Assembly: GCA_035578175.1 (NCBI GenBank)
Contig: JAQMRL010000006.1
Location: forward strand, 56,585,001 to 56,649,000
Source: Catonia carolina
Lineage: Eukaryota; Arthropoda; Insecta; Hemiptera; Achilidae
Direction of reading: 5' to 3'
Length of the DNA: 64,000 nucleotides
In this document: positions 1-9,412 of the stretch, piece after piece
Layout of the letters: the number at the start of each line of letters is the position of its first letter
Numbering within the stretch: the first letter of the stretch is position 1
Program-made: the position numbers and the translations under genes
The notes under the pieces: generated by a model
Database searches by the model: none
What the model saw: the letters and a program-made list of their open reading frames with translations, nothing else
What the model was told of the DNA's origin: nothing

Positions 1-2
1 TG

Positions 3-1250
3 TTGGAAAATTTCCCTGATATCGAAACTTTAAAACAACATCTAACACAGGTTATTATAGCAGGTTCAAATACAGGTTTTGGTAACACAGGTCCAGCTCC
101 ACAGGTACCCATGTTACAAACGGAAATGGCAACAGCGAAACCAAAGGTTCCATTTTATACTCCGAGATCCTTTAGCGGAAGAGGTTCGGAAGACATTATA
201 GATTTTTTTGAGACTTACGAAAGAGCCTCTGAAATAAATTCATGGACTCCAGAGCTTAAGAAGCGATTTTTATCTTTGTATCTTACCGACACGGCCCTTA
301 ATTATTTAAACTGTATTTTGAAAGGTGATGCCAGCCAACAAATTACATATGATTCCCTTAAGGATCATCTTACTGACCATTTTTCAGGGTCGACAACTCC
401 AGAACACTTTGAAATTCAGTTACAAAATAGGAAACAGCTGGTCACGGAGAATGTCTTCACATTTATGGCCGACATCCTAGCTTTGTGTCACAAGTTTGAT
501 CCAGACATGAGCGAATCACGCAAATGCAAATACATCTTACGAGGTATATTGCCTAGTATCTTAGATAAACTCGCTTTGTCTGACATTACATCAGTGGCGA
601 CTATTCGAAACAATTTAAAAAAACTACAAACCACTCAGAATATTTTAAATTTTCGTGTGGATGGACAGTGTAATGAATCAACAGCCATTAATAGTATCAA
701 TTATTCTCCCGACTGTATACAAATGCATCATGGTAATAATATTATAACTAATGATAGGCATGTTAATAGTAGATCTTTTCAGGGTAACTCCGGCGGCTTT
801 AACAACCAGAATGCCGCCGTTCATCAAACTAATAATGCTAATCATTACAGTAATAGAAGTAGTAATTCTAGAAATTATAATAATCAGTACAGTAATAATA
901 ATGCTAATAATTCTCGTCATAATGGATCTCAGAATCGCAATTTTAATCGAAATAGTCAAAATTTTAATAATAAAAACGATCACTGTGTTAGCAATCGAGT
1001 AGGGAATTCTAACAGGTCATTTCAGCAATCTAATTCTAATTTTTCTGGCAACAGAACACGTCCAAATTACAGTTCCATTAATGTTAAGAATTCGACTGAA
1101 AATTGTCCAATTACTTCTTCAAATGGTAGCCAACACAACCGCTCGCCCCAACAATCGACACATCCCGCTGTTAACACCTGCCTTATTTGTAAGAGCACAG
1201 ATCATGTTTTGTCTGACTGCCCTTTTAATACTTTTCCAAAAAACGGCTAA
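3..1250 (+). CDS. gag: Gag of gypsy/errantivirus-like element, 5' end outside window
   Basis: Partial gag; the frame is open at the window edge, so the true start lies upstream. About 230 residues of helical capsid-like sequence (Trp, Leu and Phe-rich, of the retrotransposon gag type) are followed by a long Asn/Ser/Arg-rich, basic stretch at roughly residues 230-375. A single CCHC zinc knuckle closes the protein (Cys393, Cys396, His401, Cys406, counting from position 3). This order matches capsid then nucleocapsid, with the basic tract and knuckle expected to bind genomic RNA. The stop codon (1248-1250) lies 4 bases after a slippery heptamer and pol continues in the -1 frame, so most ribosomes should make Gag and a minority Gag-Pol. 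No internal stop is seen. The family assignment rests on the knuckle plus the adjoining pol. Confidence 0.88.
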   Translation: MENFPDIETLKQHLTQVIIAGSNTGFGNTGPAPQVPMLQTEMATAKPKVPFYTPRSFSGRGSEDIIDFFETYERASEINSWTPELKKRFLSLYLTDTALNYLNCILKGDASQQITYDSLKDHLTDHFSGSTTPEHFEIQLQNRKQLVTENVFTFMADILALCHKFDPDMSESRKCKYILRGILPSILDKLALSDITSVATIRNNLKKLQTTQNILNFRVDGQCNESTAINSINYSPDCIQMHHGNNIITNDRHVNSRSFQGNSGGFNNQNAAVHQTNNANHYSNRSSNSRNYNNQYSNNNANNSRHNGSQNRNFNRNSQNFNNKNDHCVSNRVGNSNRSFQQSNSNFSGNRTRPNYSSINVKNSTENCPITSSNGSQHNRSPQQSTHPAVNTCLICKSTDHVLSDCPFNTFPKNG

Positions 1251-1283
1251 TTTGCGAGGGACAGACTTGCTCTGATCCTTCGC
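1238..1283 (+). promoter_or_regulatory. Programmed -1 ribosomal frameshift signal between gag and pol
   Basis: AAAAAAC at 1238-1244 is read in the gag frame as A-AAA-AAC, the classic -1 slippery heptamer, immediately before the gag stop at 1248. After a 9-base spacer, 1254-1261 (GCGAGGGA) can pair with 1276-1283 (TCCTTCGC, one G-U). The stem continues as CAGA (1262-1265) with TCTG (1271-1274) around a 5-base loop, with one bulged A at 1275. The -1 frame is open from the heptamer through the whole of pol. Slip site, spacer and stem together make a standard Gag-Pol frameshift element. Pairing was worked out by eye, with no energy calculation. Confidence 0.85.
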
Positions 1284-4200
1284 CGATCTCTTCACGTTTC
1301 AAAGGGCGTTTCAGAAAAAAATTTCATTTCGCGAATACTAGAAAATCGGATAGGACAGTGTACTTATCACTCCCGCCTACCAATACCCACAGCTCTCGAT
1401 TATCACGTGCTTTTAATGCTTCTAGATCACTTATAAATTATTCTGATAAATTTTCGTCTTCACATTTGTCTAACTCGTCACAGGTAGAGAAACAGCCAAT
1501 TGCTACTTCAGCACCTTGCTGTTTAGTTAATTTTTCTGAAGTGGATATTCCCGATTCTTTAAAGCTGGTAAACAAGTCTGATTTAACGTGCGAACAGGTT
1601 GACACTGTATTGAGTGCTTTCACAGAACAATACAAACCCGCCGTTCATTTTTCATTTTTCATGGCTTCATCGCGCTGGTTTAGTGCTATTTCTTCCCAAG
1701 ATTTCAAATCTGAATTTTTCGTCACTCCACCCAATGTTAAGACTTTTCGTTTTTGGTTTTTTCCCTTCAGTTTTTCTTTTCCAAATACAAACCCTAATTT
1801 TCGACTATGGTTTATTTTTGTTGTTGATACTGTAGCATTGGAAATTTTTATGTCAGCTTCACAAAGCTTTCCACCGCGTTTCTTTATAGACGCTTTTCGC
1901 CGATTTCTAAATTCGATTTTCCATTCCAATTTTCGCTTTTATCTTATACGGACACCGTTGTGCCTGAAAACTGGCATTTCGGGTTTAGCAATGTTAGATT
2001 CTGTATTCCGTATTTTCGCTTACTTGTTTCAATTTCACACTCTTCAAGGTATAAATTTTACTTCAATGACAAATTCTTTTGTAACTCATAGTCAGCTGTC
2101 TGAGATTTTTAAATTGTGCACATTAAAATTACCTTTTTCGATTTTAAACTCGAAACCTACCGGTGTTGCGAAACTAGAATTCCTTATTAAGTTTTTAGGT
2201 TTTCCTTTTCAGGAACATCACGATGATCAATTACCGATTACCTTATCAGAAAATCATGATTTTTGTGATACAGTTAACCAAATCCACACTTCTGCTTTAG
2301 CGATTAATGGCTGCGTTAATGGTGTAAATATTAAAATTATTTTAGACACTGGTGCTAATGTAAGTTTAGTTAATGCCGATTTAGTCAATATTAACCGAGT
2401 TAAACCGACTAACAATATCTCACTCTCTTCCGCGAATAAATCGCTTTTACAGGTATTGGGTCAGACCCATTTGCACTTCAATTTACATAATATTAACTTA
2501 CAACACGCTTGTTTTGTAGTTCGAAATTTAAATTGCTCTCTGTTACTGGGAAATGATTTTTTTATTCGTTATGCCGTCATTCTGGACTTTAGGAGAAATA
2601 TGTTAACGTTTAATTTTCCAGGTAAGAAAAACCTCCAAATTAAAATTGACCCTCAGTGGAAAAGATCGGTCACTCAGTTCTTACCATCTTCGTCGATACA
2701 ACCTGCCACTAATTCTCCTACTTCGCTTTCAGTTCAGACTACCCCCGATTCAACTGACCTTCCTACAGCACAATCGGTTACCAGCCCGCCTACACAGTCG
2801 TCAGCTGATTTTATACCTACACCGCGCACATTTCCATCTGTTCTGCCGACTACGTTTTCTTACAAGCCTAAGTTCATAAAACCTTTTTCGACAATAAAAG
2901 TTCGATTCTCGTTAGATACAGCCATTGAAGAATTATTTCTCGACCCTTCCAATTTAAACAGAGACAATCTTTACACTATGGCCGTTGCTTTTGATAAACA
3001 ATTTCGCAAAGTTTTAATTTCTAACAATTCAGACCGTATTGTTTACCTTAACCCAAGCATTTCGTTCACAATGGTCGAAGATATTTCCCTTGTGTCAAGT
3101 AAAATTTCTACAGATCCCTTAAATGTCCGCGTTTTAGATAAAGTTATTCTTCTGCCAAAGTCAGATATGCAGATTAATTCTTCAGTTGATCACGTGTTAG
3201 GTTACTATAAGTTTCACAGTTTTACTCCCAACTCCCATTATTTTCAAAAAAATTCTCTTGTGTGTTTTATTAACCGCTCTGGTAGCATTGGTAGTAAGTT
3301 TTACCTTCGTAACGTTTCTCCAGTTCCCCAAATTATTTACAGAGACACTTTGTTAGGAGAAATCGCTTTCTCTCCTCAAGATAATTTATCAACCTCCCCT
3401 ATTGCTTCTATTTCTACCGAAAATACTAGGGAAGTAACTATTCATGGAAAATCCATCCATATCTCTCCTGATTTATCTTTAGATCAATTCAATCAAGTTA
3501 AGCAGTTAATTTTAGAGTTTTCTGATGTGTTTTCAACCGGAGAATCAGATTTACCACAGGCTAAATTACCCCCAGTCCAAATTAAGTTATCTGATTCCGA
3601 AGCAGTTTTTCAAGGACCGTACAAGTTCGCCCCGGCTGAGCAGAAAGATTTGGATGTTGTTATTAAAAACCTTCTCGCCGCTGACGTTATTACACCGATT
3701 AAATCCCCTTACGCTTCTCCAGGTTTTCTTGTGCGTAAACCAGATGGATCATCTCGCTTGGTAGTTAATTACAAGAAAATCAATTCCAAGATTGTACAAG
3801 ATAAATTTCCTATAGCCAACACAAGTACCATCTTAGAGTCTTTTTCTGGTTCCAAATATTTTACCACACTTGATTTGTCCCAAGCATTTTATTGTCAACA
3901 AATCTGTCCAGAAAGTGTTCCTATTACAGCATTCATCGTTCCTAATGGCTTATTTGGATTCAAGCGACTTCCAATGGGTCTGAGTATTAGCCCAGCAGCT
4001 TTTAACCGTAACATAACTCTGTTGTTATCCGACCTTTTGTATCGTAACCTAAGTTTTTACATTGATGACGTTTTTGTTCATTCATCCGAGTTTTCCATTT
4101 GTTTTGATGTTCTTCGTGAAGTTCTGACACGATTACGAAACGCTTCTCTTCGTTTAAAACCTGAAAAATGTAGGTTTTTCTTCTCATCAGTTAAAATTCT

Positions 4201-6439
4201 AGGTCACACCGTCTCAAGCGAAGGACTTACACTCCTGGCTGAAAATGTTGAATCCGTAACCAAATTTCCGCGCCCACAGAAAGTTAAGCAAGTCAGATCA
4301 TTTTTAGGTTTAGTAAATTATTATCGCCGTTTCATTAAAAATTTAACTCAGATAGCTTTTCCGTTAACACAATTAACCACGAAGGATTGCGAAAAACGGA
4401 AATTTATTTGGTCAAATGAGTGCGAAGAAGCTTTTATAACGCTTAAAAATTTAATTTCAAACCCCCCTGTACTAGCACATTTTGTTGATGAACGTCCAAC
4501 GTTTCTTTACTGCGACGCATCACGAATTGGTATAGCTGGTTGTCTAACACAAAAATCGGAGACCAATGAACTAAAGCCAATCGCTTTTGTAAGTCGCCGA
4601 TTAACAAAAAACGAGGAAAATTGGACAGTGGCACAGCTGGAACTGTTAGCAATTGTGTACAGTGTAAAACATTTTCGACATTTCCTCTACAGCCGTGACT
4701 TTACTATAATTACTGATCACAAAACCCTAGAATCAGTTAAGAATTTAAAAGATCCAGGATCACGACTAAGTAAATTGTTAGTTCAGCTAAGTGAGTACAC
4801 TTTCAAGATAAAATACGTGCCAGGAAAATTTTTAGAAGTACCAGATGCTTTGTCCAGAAATCCTCTGGATCTTCCAGTTGAAGCTCCAGTAGACACAATA
4901 GAAGTAAGACGGGAAATCAAGAATACGTCAAACACGTATAATAAAAAAACTACTTCATCAGTAGGGCAACTAACGCTTCAAATCAGACCGTCACGAACAT
5001 CTTTAAATACAACAGAAGTTTTATCTACAGATGTTTCCATTCCGTCACCTGCACTTGACCTACATAGTAGTAACCATAGCAACGACACGCAAATTGTTAT
5101 GTTTAATAACACTGTTAACATAGAATTAGAGCAACGACAAGATCAGTTCCTGTCACAAATCTTCGCAGCGCTATTAGACAGAAATGCCGTAGAAAAACAG
5201 TATGCACGCGTTTCCAGAAATTACGTACTCAAAAACAACATTCTATATTATAAACGCTTCGACAACGAACCAATTCTCGTTTTAGCTTTGCCCAAATCTT
5301 TAGTAAATCAGACCTTAGAATTTTATCATTGTTCGCCTATTGGTGGTGGTCATTTAGGTGTGTCTAAAACTTTGTCCAAACTTCAACCTAAATATTTTTG
5401 GCCAGGTATGTCATCTGATGTCACTAATTTTGTTAAAGCATGCGAACTCTGCCAGAAAATTAAAACTAGCAGGTCTAAACCCCACGGTCTGTTGCAGCCT
5501 ATACCAGTTTCTTCAGTTCCATTTTTCCGCCTACAGTTGGATTTTTTAGGCCCATTACAACGAGCGAAAAACAATTATCAATTTATTCTTATTGCATTGG
5601 ACACCGCTACCCGTTTTGCTATTGCCAAAGCTTCTGTTAAAGCAGACGCTGTCACCGTTGCAAAATTTTTACTCGAAGTTTCCTTGTCTTACGGTGTTCC
5701 TAAATTTATTCAAACAGACAATGGGACCCATTTTGTTAACGCGCTTCTCAAACGTTTCTGTACCTTATTAGGCATTCAGCATGTGACAAGTTCTTCGTAC
5801 GCACCCCAGTCTCAAGGACTCGTGGAGAGATTCAATTCTACTTTAGTGCAAGTCCTAAAATTCTATGTCAATAATAATCACTCAAACTGGAATGAATACA
5901 TAAAACCTGCCTTGTTCTCCTATAACATCTCTCATCAAAAATCAATAGGTCATTCCCCGTTCTATTTGGTACATGGTTTTCATCCCGTTTGTCCAGCAGA
6001 TCTACCTTTCGTTACAGAGCAACTAGATTACGCCATTGATCATCAGCTGCAAGTGTTGCAAGATGTCAGGAAAACAATTCCCGCTCTCATCCAAAAGTCT
6101 CAATTATCTCAGAAGCATTACTATGATTTAAAGCATTCCTATATTTCCTTCAAACCGTCTGATAAAGTTTTCGTGTATTTTCCTCAATCAAAAGATTCTA
6201 AGACTTCTAAGTTTACGACTCTTTATCGTGGTCCTTATACGATTCTTAAACAAATTTCGCCAGTAACATACGAAATACTTTTGGAAAAATTTGGCAAGCT
6301 AGTTCCGGAAACAGTACATATTAATAGACTACGAAAATGTATTAAAGATTCAACTACAATAACCAATAATCAGCAAGTTCTCTTACCAGATCAAACCGTC
6401 GCTTTAATTACAAATCTTTTAAGATGTTTACATTCGTAG
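1244..6439 (+). CDS. pol: Pol polyprotein (protease, RT, RNase H, integrase) of gypsy/errantivirus-like element
   Basis: Open in the -1 frame relative to gag from the slippery site to the stop at 6439, about 1,730 codons, no internal stop. Domains in order: an unrecognised ~330-residue N-terminal part that is strikingly Phe-rich at about 1,640-2,080; aspartic protease with DTG at 2345-2353; a Ser/Thr/Pro-rich linker around 2,690-2,860; RT with YIDD at about 4058-4069; RNase H with its first Asp in YCDAS near 4514; integrase with HHCC zinc finger (His at 5327 and 5351, Cys pair near 5441-5452), catalytic D (5540), D (5717) and E (5825) in D,D-35-E spacing; and a GPY-type C-terminal motif near 6226. 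This is the Ty3/gypsy domain order. All catalytic residues I can check are present, so the ORF looks recently functional. It is longer than most gypsy pols because of the N-terminal part and the linker. Confidence 0.92.
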   Translation, partial: RLICEGQTCSDPSPISSRFKGRFRKKFHFANTRKSDRTVYLSLPPTNTHSSRLSRAFNASRSLINYSDKFSSSHLSNSSQVEKQPIATSAPCCLVNFSEVDIPDSLKLVNKSDLTCEQVDTVLSAFTEQYKPAVHFSFFMASSRWFSAISSQDFKSEFFVTPPNVKTFRFWFFPFSFSFPNTNPNFRLWFIFVVDTVALEIFMSASQSFPPRFFIDAFRRFLNSIFHSNFRFYLIRTPLCLKTGISGLAMLDSVFRIFAYLFQFHTLQGINFTSMTNSFVTHSQLSEIFKLCTLKLPFSILNSKPTGVAKLEFLIKFLGFPFQEHHDDQLPITLSENHDFCDTVNQIHTSALAINGCVNGVNIKIILDTGANVSLVNADLVNINRVKPTNNISLSSANKSLLQVLGQTHLHFNLHNINLQHACFVVRNLNCSLLLGNDFFIRYAVILDFRRNMLTFNFPGKKNLQIKIDPQWKRSVTQFLPSSSIQPATNSPTSLSVQTTPDSTDLPTAQSVTSPPTQSSADFIPTPRTFPSVLPTTFSYKPKFIKPFSTIKVRFSLDTAIEELFLDPSNLNRDNLYTMAVAFDKQFRKVLISNNSDRIVYLNPSISFTMVEDISLVSSKISTDPLNVRVLDKVILLPKSDMQINSSVDHVLGYYKFHSFTPNSHYFQKNSLVCFINRSGSIGSKFYLRNVSPVPQIIYRDTLLGEIAFSPQDNLSTSPIASISTENTREVTIHGKSIHISPDLSLDQFNQVKQLILEFSDVFSTGESDLPQAKLPPVQIKLSDSEAVFQGPYKFAPAEQKDLDVVIKNLLAADVITPIKSPYASPGFLVRKPDGSSRLVVNYKKINSKIVQDKFPIANTSTILESFSGSKYFTTLDLSQAFYCQQICPESVPITAFIVPNGLFGFKRLPMGLSISPAAFNRNITLLLSDLLYRNLSFYIDDVFVHSSEFSICFDVLREVLTRLRNASLRLKPEKCRFFFSSVKILGHTVSSEGLTLLAENVESVTKFPRPQKVKQVRSFLGLVNYYRRFIKNLTQIAFPLTQLTTKDCEKRKFIWSNECEEAFITLKNLISNPPVLAHFVDERPTFLYCDASRIGIAGCLTQKSETNELKPIAFVSRRLTKNEENWTVAQLELLAIVYSVKHFRHFLYSRDFTIITDHKTLESVKNLKDPGSRLSKLLVQLSEYTFKIKYVPGKFLEVPDALSRNPLDLPVEAPVDTIEVRREIKNTSNTYNKKTTSSVGQLTLQIRPSRTSLNTTEVLSTDVSIPSPALDLHSSNHSNDTQIVMFNNTVNIELEQRQDQFLSQIFAALLDRNAVEKQYARVSRNYVLKNNILYYKRFDNEPILVLALPKSLVNQTLEFYHCSPIGGGHLGVSKTLSKLQPKYFWPGMSSDVTNFVKACELCQKIKTSRSKPHGLLQPIPVSSVPFFRLQLDFLGPLQRAKNNYQFILIALDTATRFAIAKASVKADAVTVAKFLLEVSLSYGVPKFIQTDNGTHFVNALLKRFCTLLGIQHVTSSSYAPQSQGLVERFNSTLVQVLKFYVNNNHSNWNEYIKPALFSYNISHQKSIGHSPFYLVHGFHPVCPADLPFVTEQLDYAIDHQLQVLQDVRKTIPALIQKSQLSQKHYYDLKHSYISFKPSDKVFVYFPQSKDSKTSKFTTLYRGPYTILKQISPVTYEILLEKFGKLVPETVHINRLRKCIKDSTTITNNQQVLLPDQTVALITNLLRCLHS

Positions 6440-9048
6440 ATCTACGTATTTTCAAAACCACATAAAATTAAATAACTTTGTTACATCATTTTCAAGATTA
6501 TTTCAATACTTAAGTTATGTGTGTCATTGTGTTTATTATTTTTTTCATTATGTGTTTCAAATTTTCTTTGTAAATAGAACCATGTCTTGTGTTTTGTTTC
6601 CAGATGTTACTATGATATGAAGTTACTCTGATATGATAGATTATTGTTTAAGTTATATTATTTGTTTATTTTTTTTTTACAATTAGGTTAAACTATCACT
6701 TAACAGATATTTATTTTCTCTAATTTTTGTTTGAAATACTCAGTTGCATAAAATCTTTGGTTTCTGTCTACCCACAAGAGTTTTATTTTTCGATGGTGTT
6801 ACAATTTCAGATAGCCGAATTTCATGTAGCCTTGCCAATTAATAATTATAGGTAATCGATATTTTGGAATGTTTTAAAGTTTTTGTTTTAAAGGGATTTA
6901 AGTTTTGGACTGTTTTCTTGATTGCTAGAGTTAGGACATAGGGTATATATTTTTTTTCAGTTTCATTTTAGGAGTGTTTTAGCCGGTCAGTGCAATACAG
7001 TGTGACTCACAATTAAGTTGTTTCACACCAGTTACTCACATGTGTGAACTTTTTTTATTTTACAGTTATAATACAGATTAATTTTAGGGTCGCGCTAGAT
7101 ATAACGTGCTGCCCTACAGTTTGGAGTTTAATGAGTATTTGATGTTGATTTTTGGAGTTTATGATTATTTTATGAGAGAGTTCATATCGTCCGCCCAATC
7201 CGTGTTTCAGTTCCTAAATTTCACTTCTGGTTGTTAGCTTAACCGACCTTCCTTTTCCTTTCCTCCATTTGGATTGTTTATCGGAGCCTATGATAGGGTG
7301 TGGAGGTACCCTTCGTACAGTTCCGGTAAAGCAGTCGCGGTTTTGTTTTGGTTGAGATCAGTTAGAGGGACCCGTTATCTTTTCTGGACCAGATTTTTGG
7401 TATGAATGGGCTCGAATGGTTTGAATGAGTGTAGCGAGTGATTGGAGCCTTTGAATGTTGGTTGAGAGTGGAAAGATCGAAGTCTTGATAAGTGATCGTG
7501 GACAACCATCGACGAGTTTCATCCATCTCAGAACCTCAAAATTTCTTTTCCCCCATGATTTTCGTACGGGGCTGATCTGCGGTCTGTTGCGTACGGCTAG
7601 CAGGCAGTCACTGTTTTAGTCGGATAGTACCTGGCCGGTATGCATGGTCGCTTTCCAGGATAAGTTCGACAGAAAATCTCCCGTTAGGTCGACGGCTGGA
7701 TAGTGGAATATTTTGTTTGTGGCCCTGTGTTTTTTTTTCCATTAACTACACATTTTTTTTCTCTTTTGTTTACTTATTACTAGGACGTTCCCCCCCCACA
7801 ATTCGATTTTTGGTTATTGCACGAAGGGTTCTTACCGCTCTAACCCTTTGTCAAGTTTTGATATTTCGTTTTATCACTGATTCTTTGCTAAGACATCCCT
7901 TTGAATTTTTTTTGTTTACTTTATTTAACCCTACAATGTAAATGGATTTTTGGATTGTGAAGGATTTTGTTTATCAAGAGCTGGTCTTTGTATGTTGTAA
8001 ATTTGTTTGTGTTGGATTTCAAGTTCAGGAGTTTTATTTTTGCAGTAAGGTTTTAGATTGGGTTTTCTTCAGCAGGTTTTGAACTGGACAGTATGTTAAA
8101 TTTTAGATGGTTTCGTATCGATAGTGTTTGGCATAAGGTTATTACGCTTTTCTTTTGTTTATTATTATCAATTTGTTTTGCGGCTAAGTCAGGCTTGGTT
8201 TTGTTGACATATTTTCGGTTGTCACAGTTTATCTTTAGTTTTTTTTTATTTTCGGTTTTCCTTTCAGTTGTAGTTATGAATTGGTTTTAGAACGTAAGTT
8301 TTAAGCATCATTTGTAGAGATGGATTTTGGTGCAGTATTGTATTTACAGGTGAATCTCATAATGATTTTTTTTTGTTTTCAGATGGTTTATGAATGTATG
8401 GTTTCGGTTATTAACTTAAGTTAGTTTAATAACACTTTTAGCCTAGGTTGCCTTTCCTTGTTTTTGGTTTTTCTAAATAGGTTTGGTTGACGAATTTTGT
8501 TTACGGCAACTATATAATAAAAGGAGTTCTTGCAGTTATGTTACGTTTTAAAAGGGTAGACTACGTTAGTTAGCTAAGTTATAATTGGTTTAAGTTTTTT
8601 TTTTCTTTTTAGATTTTAGTTGTTTTAATATCTGTGGCGTAGGTAGCATTAGCCAAAGAGAGAAGGCTGGTGTGCCCCGTTTCAGTTTTGCTTTGAAGAA
8701 TAACAGAATTTCTTCTATTTAGAATTTGTTTTTGATAAGTTATGATTCGAATTTTGTTAGATTTAGGTTTAGATTTGCTGTTCCGATAAGATTTCCTCAA
8801 AGGACAGTTTTGGATTATTTATTTTTAGAATTTATGGGTAATGACAGAACCAAGATGCAACCAGGACAAATTTTTTGAAACTACAACACCCCTTTGAATT
8901 AGATATGATATAAATCGCAGAAAAGATAACTCCGTAGAGTAGCAACGTTGTTTTTGAAATCCCAGTTCAATTGTGATTTTTTTAAATAATTTCAACATAA
9001 AATAACATACTCTCGTTTCTTCTGTTTTAGTATACAAAGAGTCGTATG
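6440..9048 (+). other. Long T/G-rich non-coding interval inside the provirus, between pol and env
   Basis: About 2.6 kb without a credible ORF on either strand; the longest open frames are about 75 codons. The + strand is conspicuously rich in T and G up to about 8,820. A GC-richer block at roughly 7,080-7,700 contains a repeated TTTGGAGTTTA word (7,12x and 7,15x). In most errantiviruses pol and env lie close together, so a gap this size is unusual. It could be a captured sequence, an insertion in this copy, or a regulatory/intronic part of the env transcript. I see no LTR-like ends in it. Confidence 0.55.
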
Positions 9049-9412
9049 TACATCAAATTTTCCGTTTTACAGTGATAGTGCCCAGACTCAAGAAAAACCT
9101 GTTATCTACTATCTGTTACCACAGTGTACTTACACCTATTGCTACCACCTTTCGTATTCCAGCAAAAAAAAATTAAGTTCACAAAACAAAAACCGTCGTT
9201 CCTACAACGAATTTTAATTCAATTCTACATAGTAGTAACTTTAGTAATAAGGCTAATAAAAATCATAAATTTAGTAATAAGATAAGATATTTAGGGTAAT
9301 TTCACTTAATAATTAAGCTTAAGATATAATACGTTATTTTTCAACATTTCACTAATTTAACCAAGGATATCATTTTTTAAATTTTATTATATTTGTAAGA
9401 TCGTTGAAGATT
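9019..9412 (+). promoter_or_regulatory. Candidate splice acceptors and AUG-free leader of env mRNA
   Basis: Three pyrimidine-tract acceptors precede env: TCTGTTTTAG (AG at 9029-9030), TTCCGTTTTACAG (AG at 9071-9072) and TTTCGTATTCCAG (AG at 9161-9162). From 9049 to the env ATG at 9413 there is no ATG at all on the + strand, whereas ATGs are common just upstream. Errantiviral env is normally made from a spliced subgenomic RNA, so this looks like the leader segment of that RNA. Which acceptor is used cannot be told from sequence alone. Confidence 0.5.

Noticed and set aside
678..1002. Open frames of about 100 codons on both strands inside gag
   Set aside because: They are shadows of the Asn-rich gag segment (AAT/ATT-type codons read in other frames as Ile).
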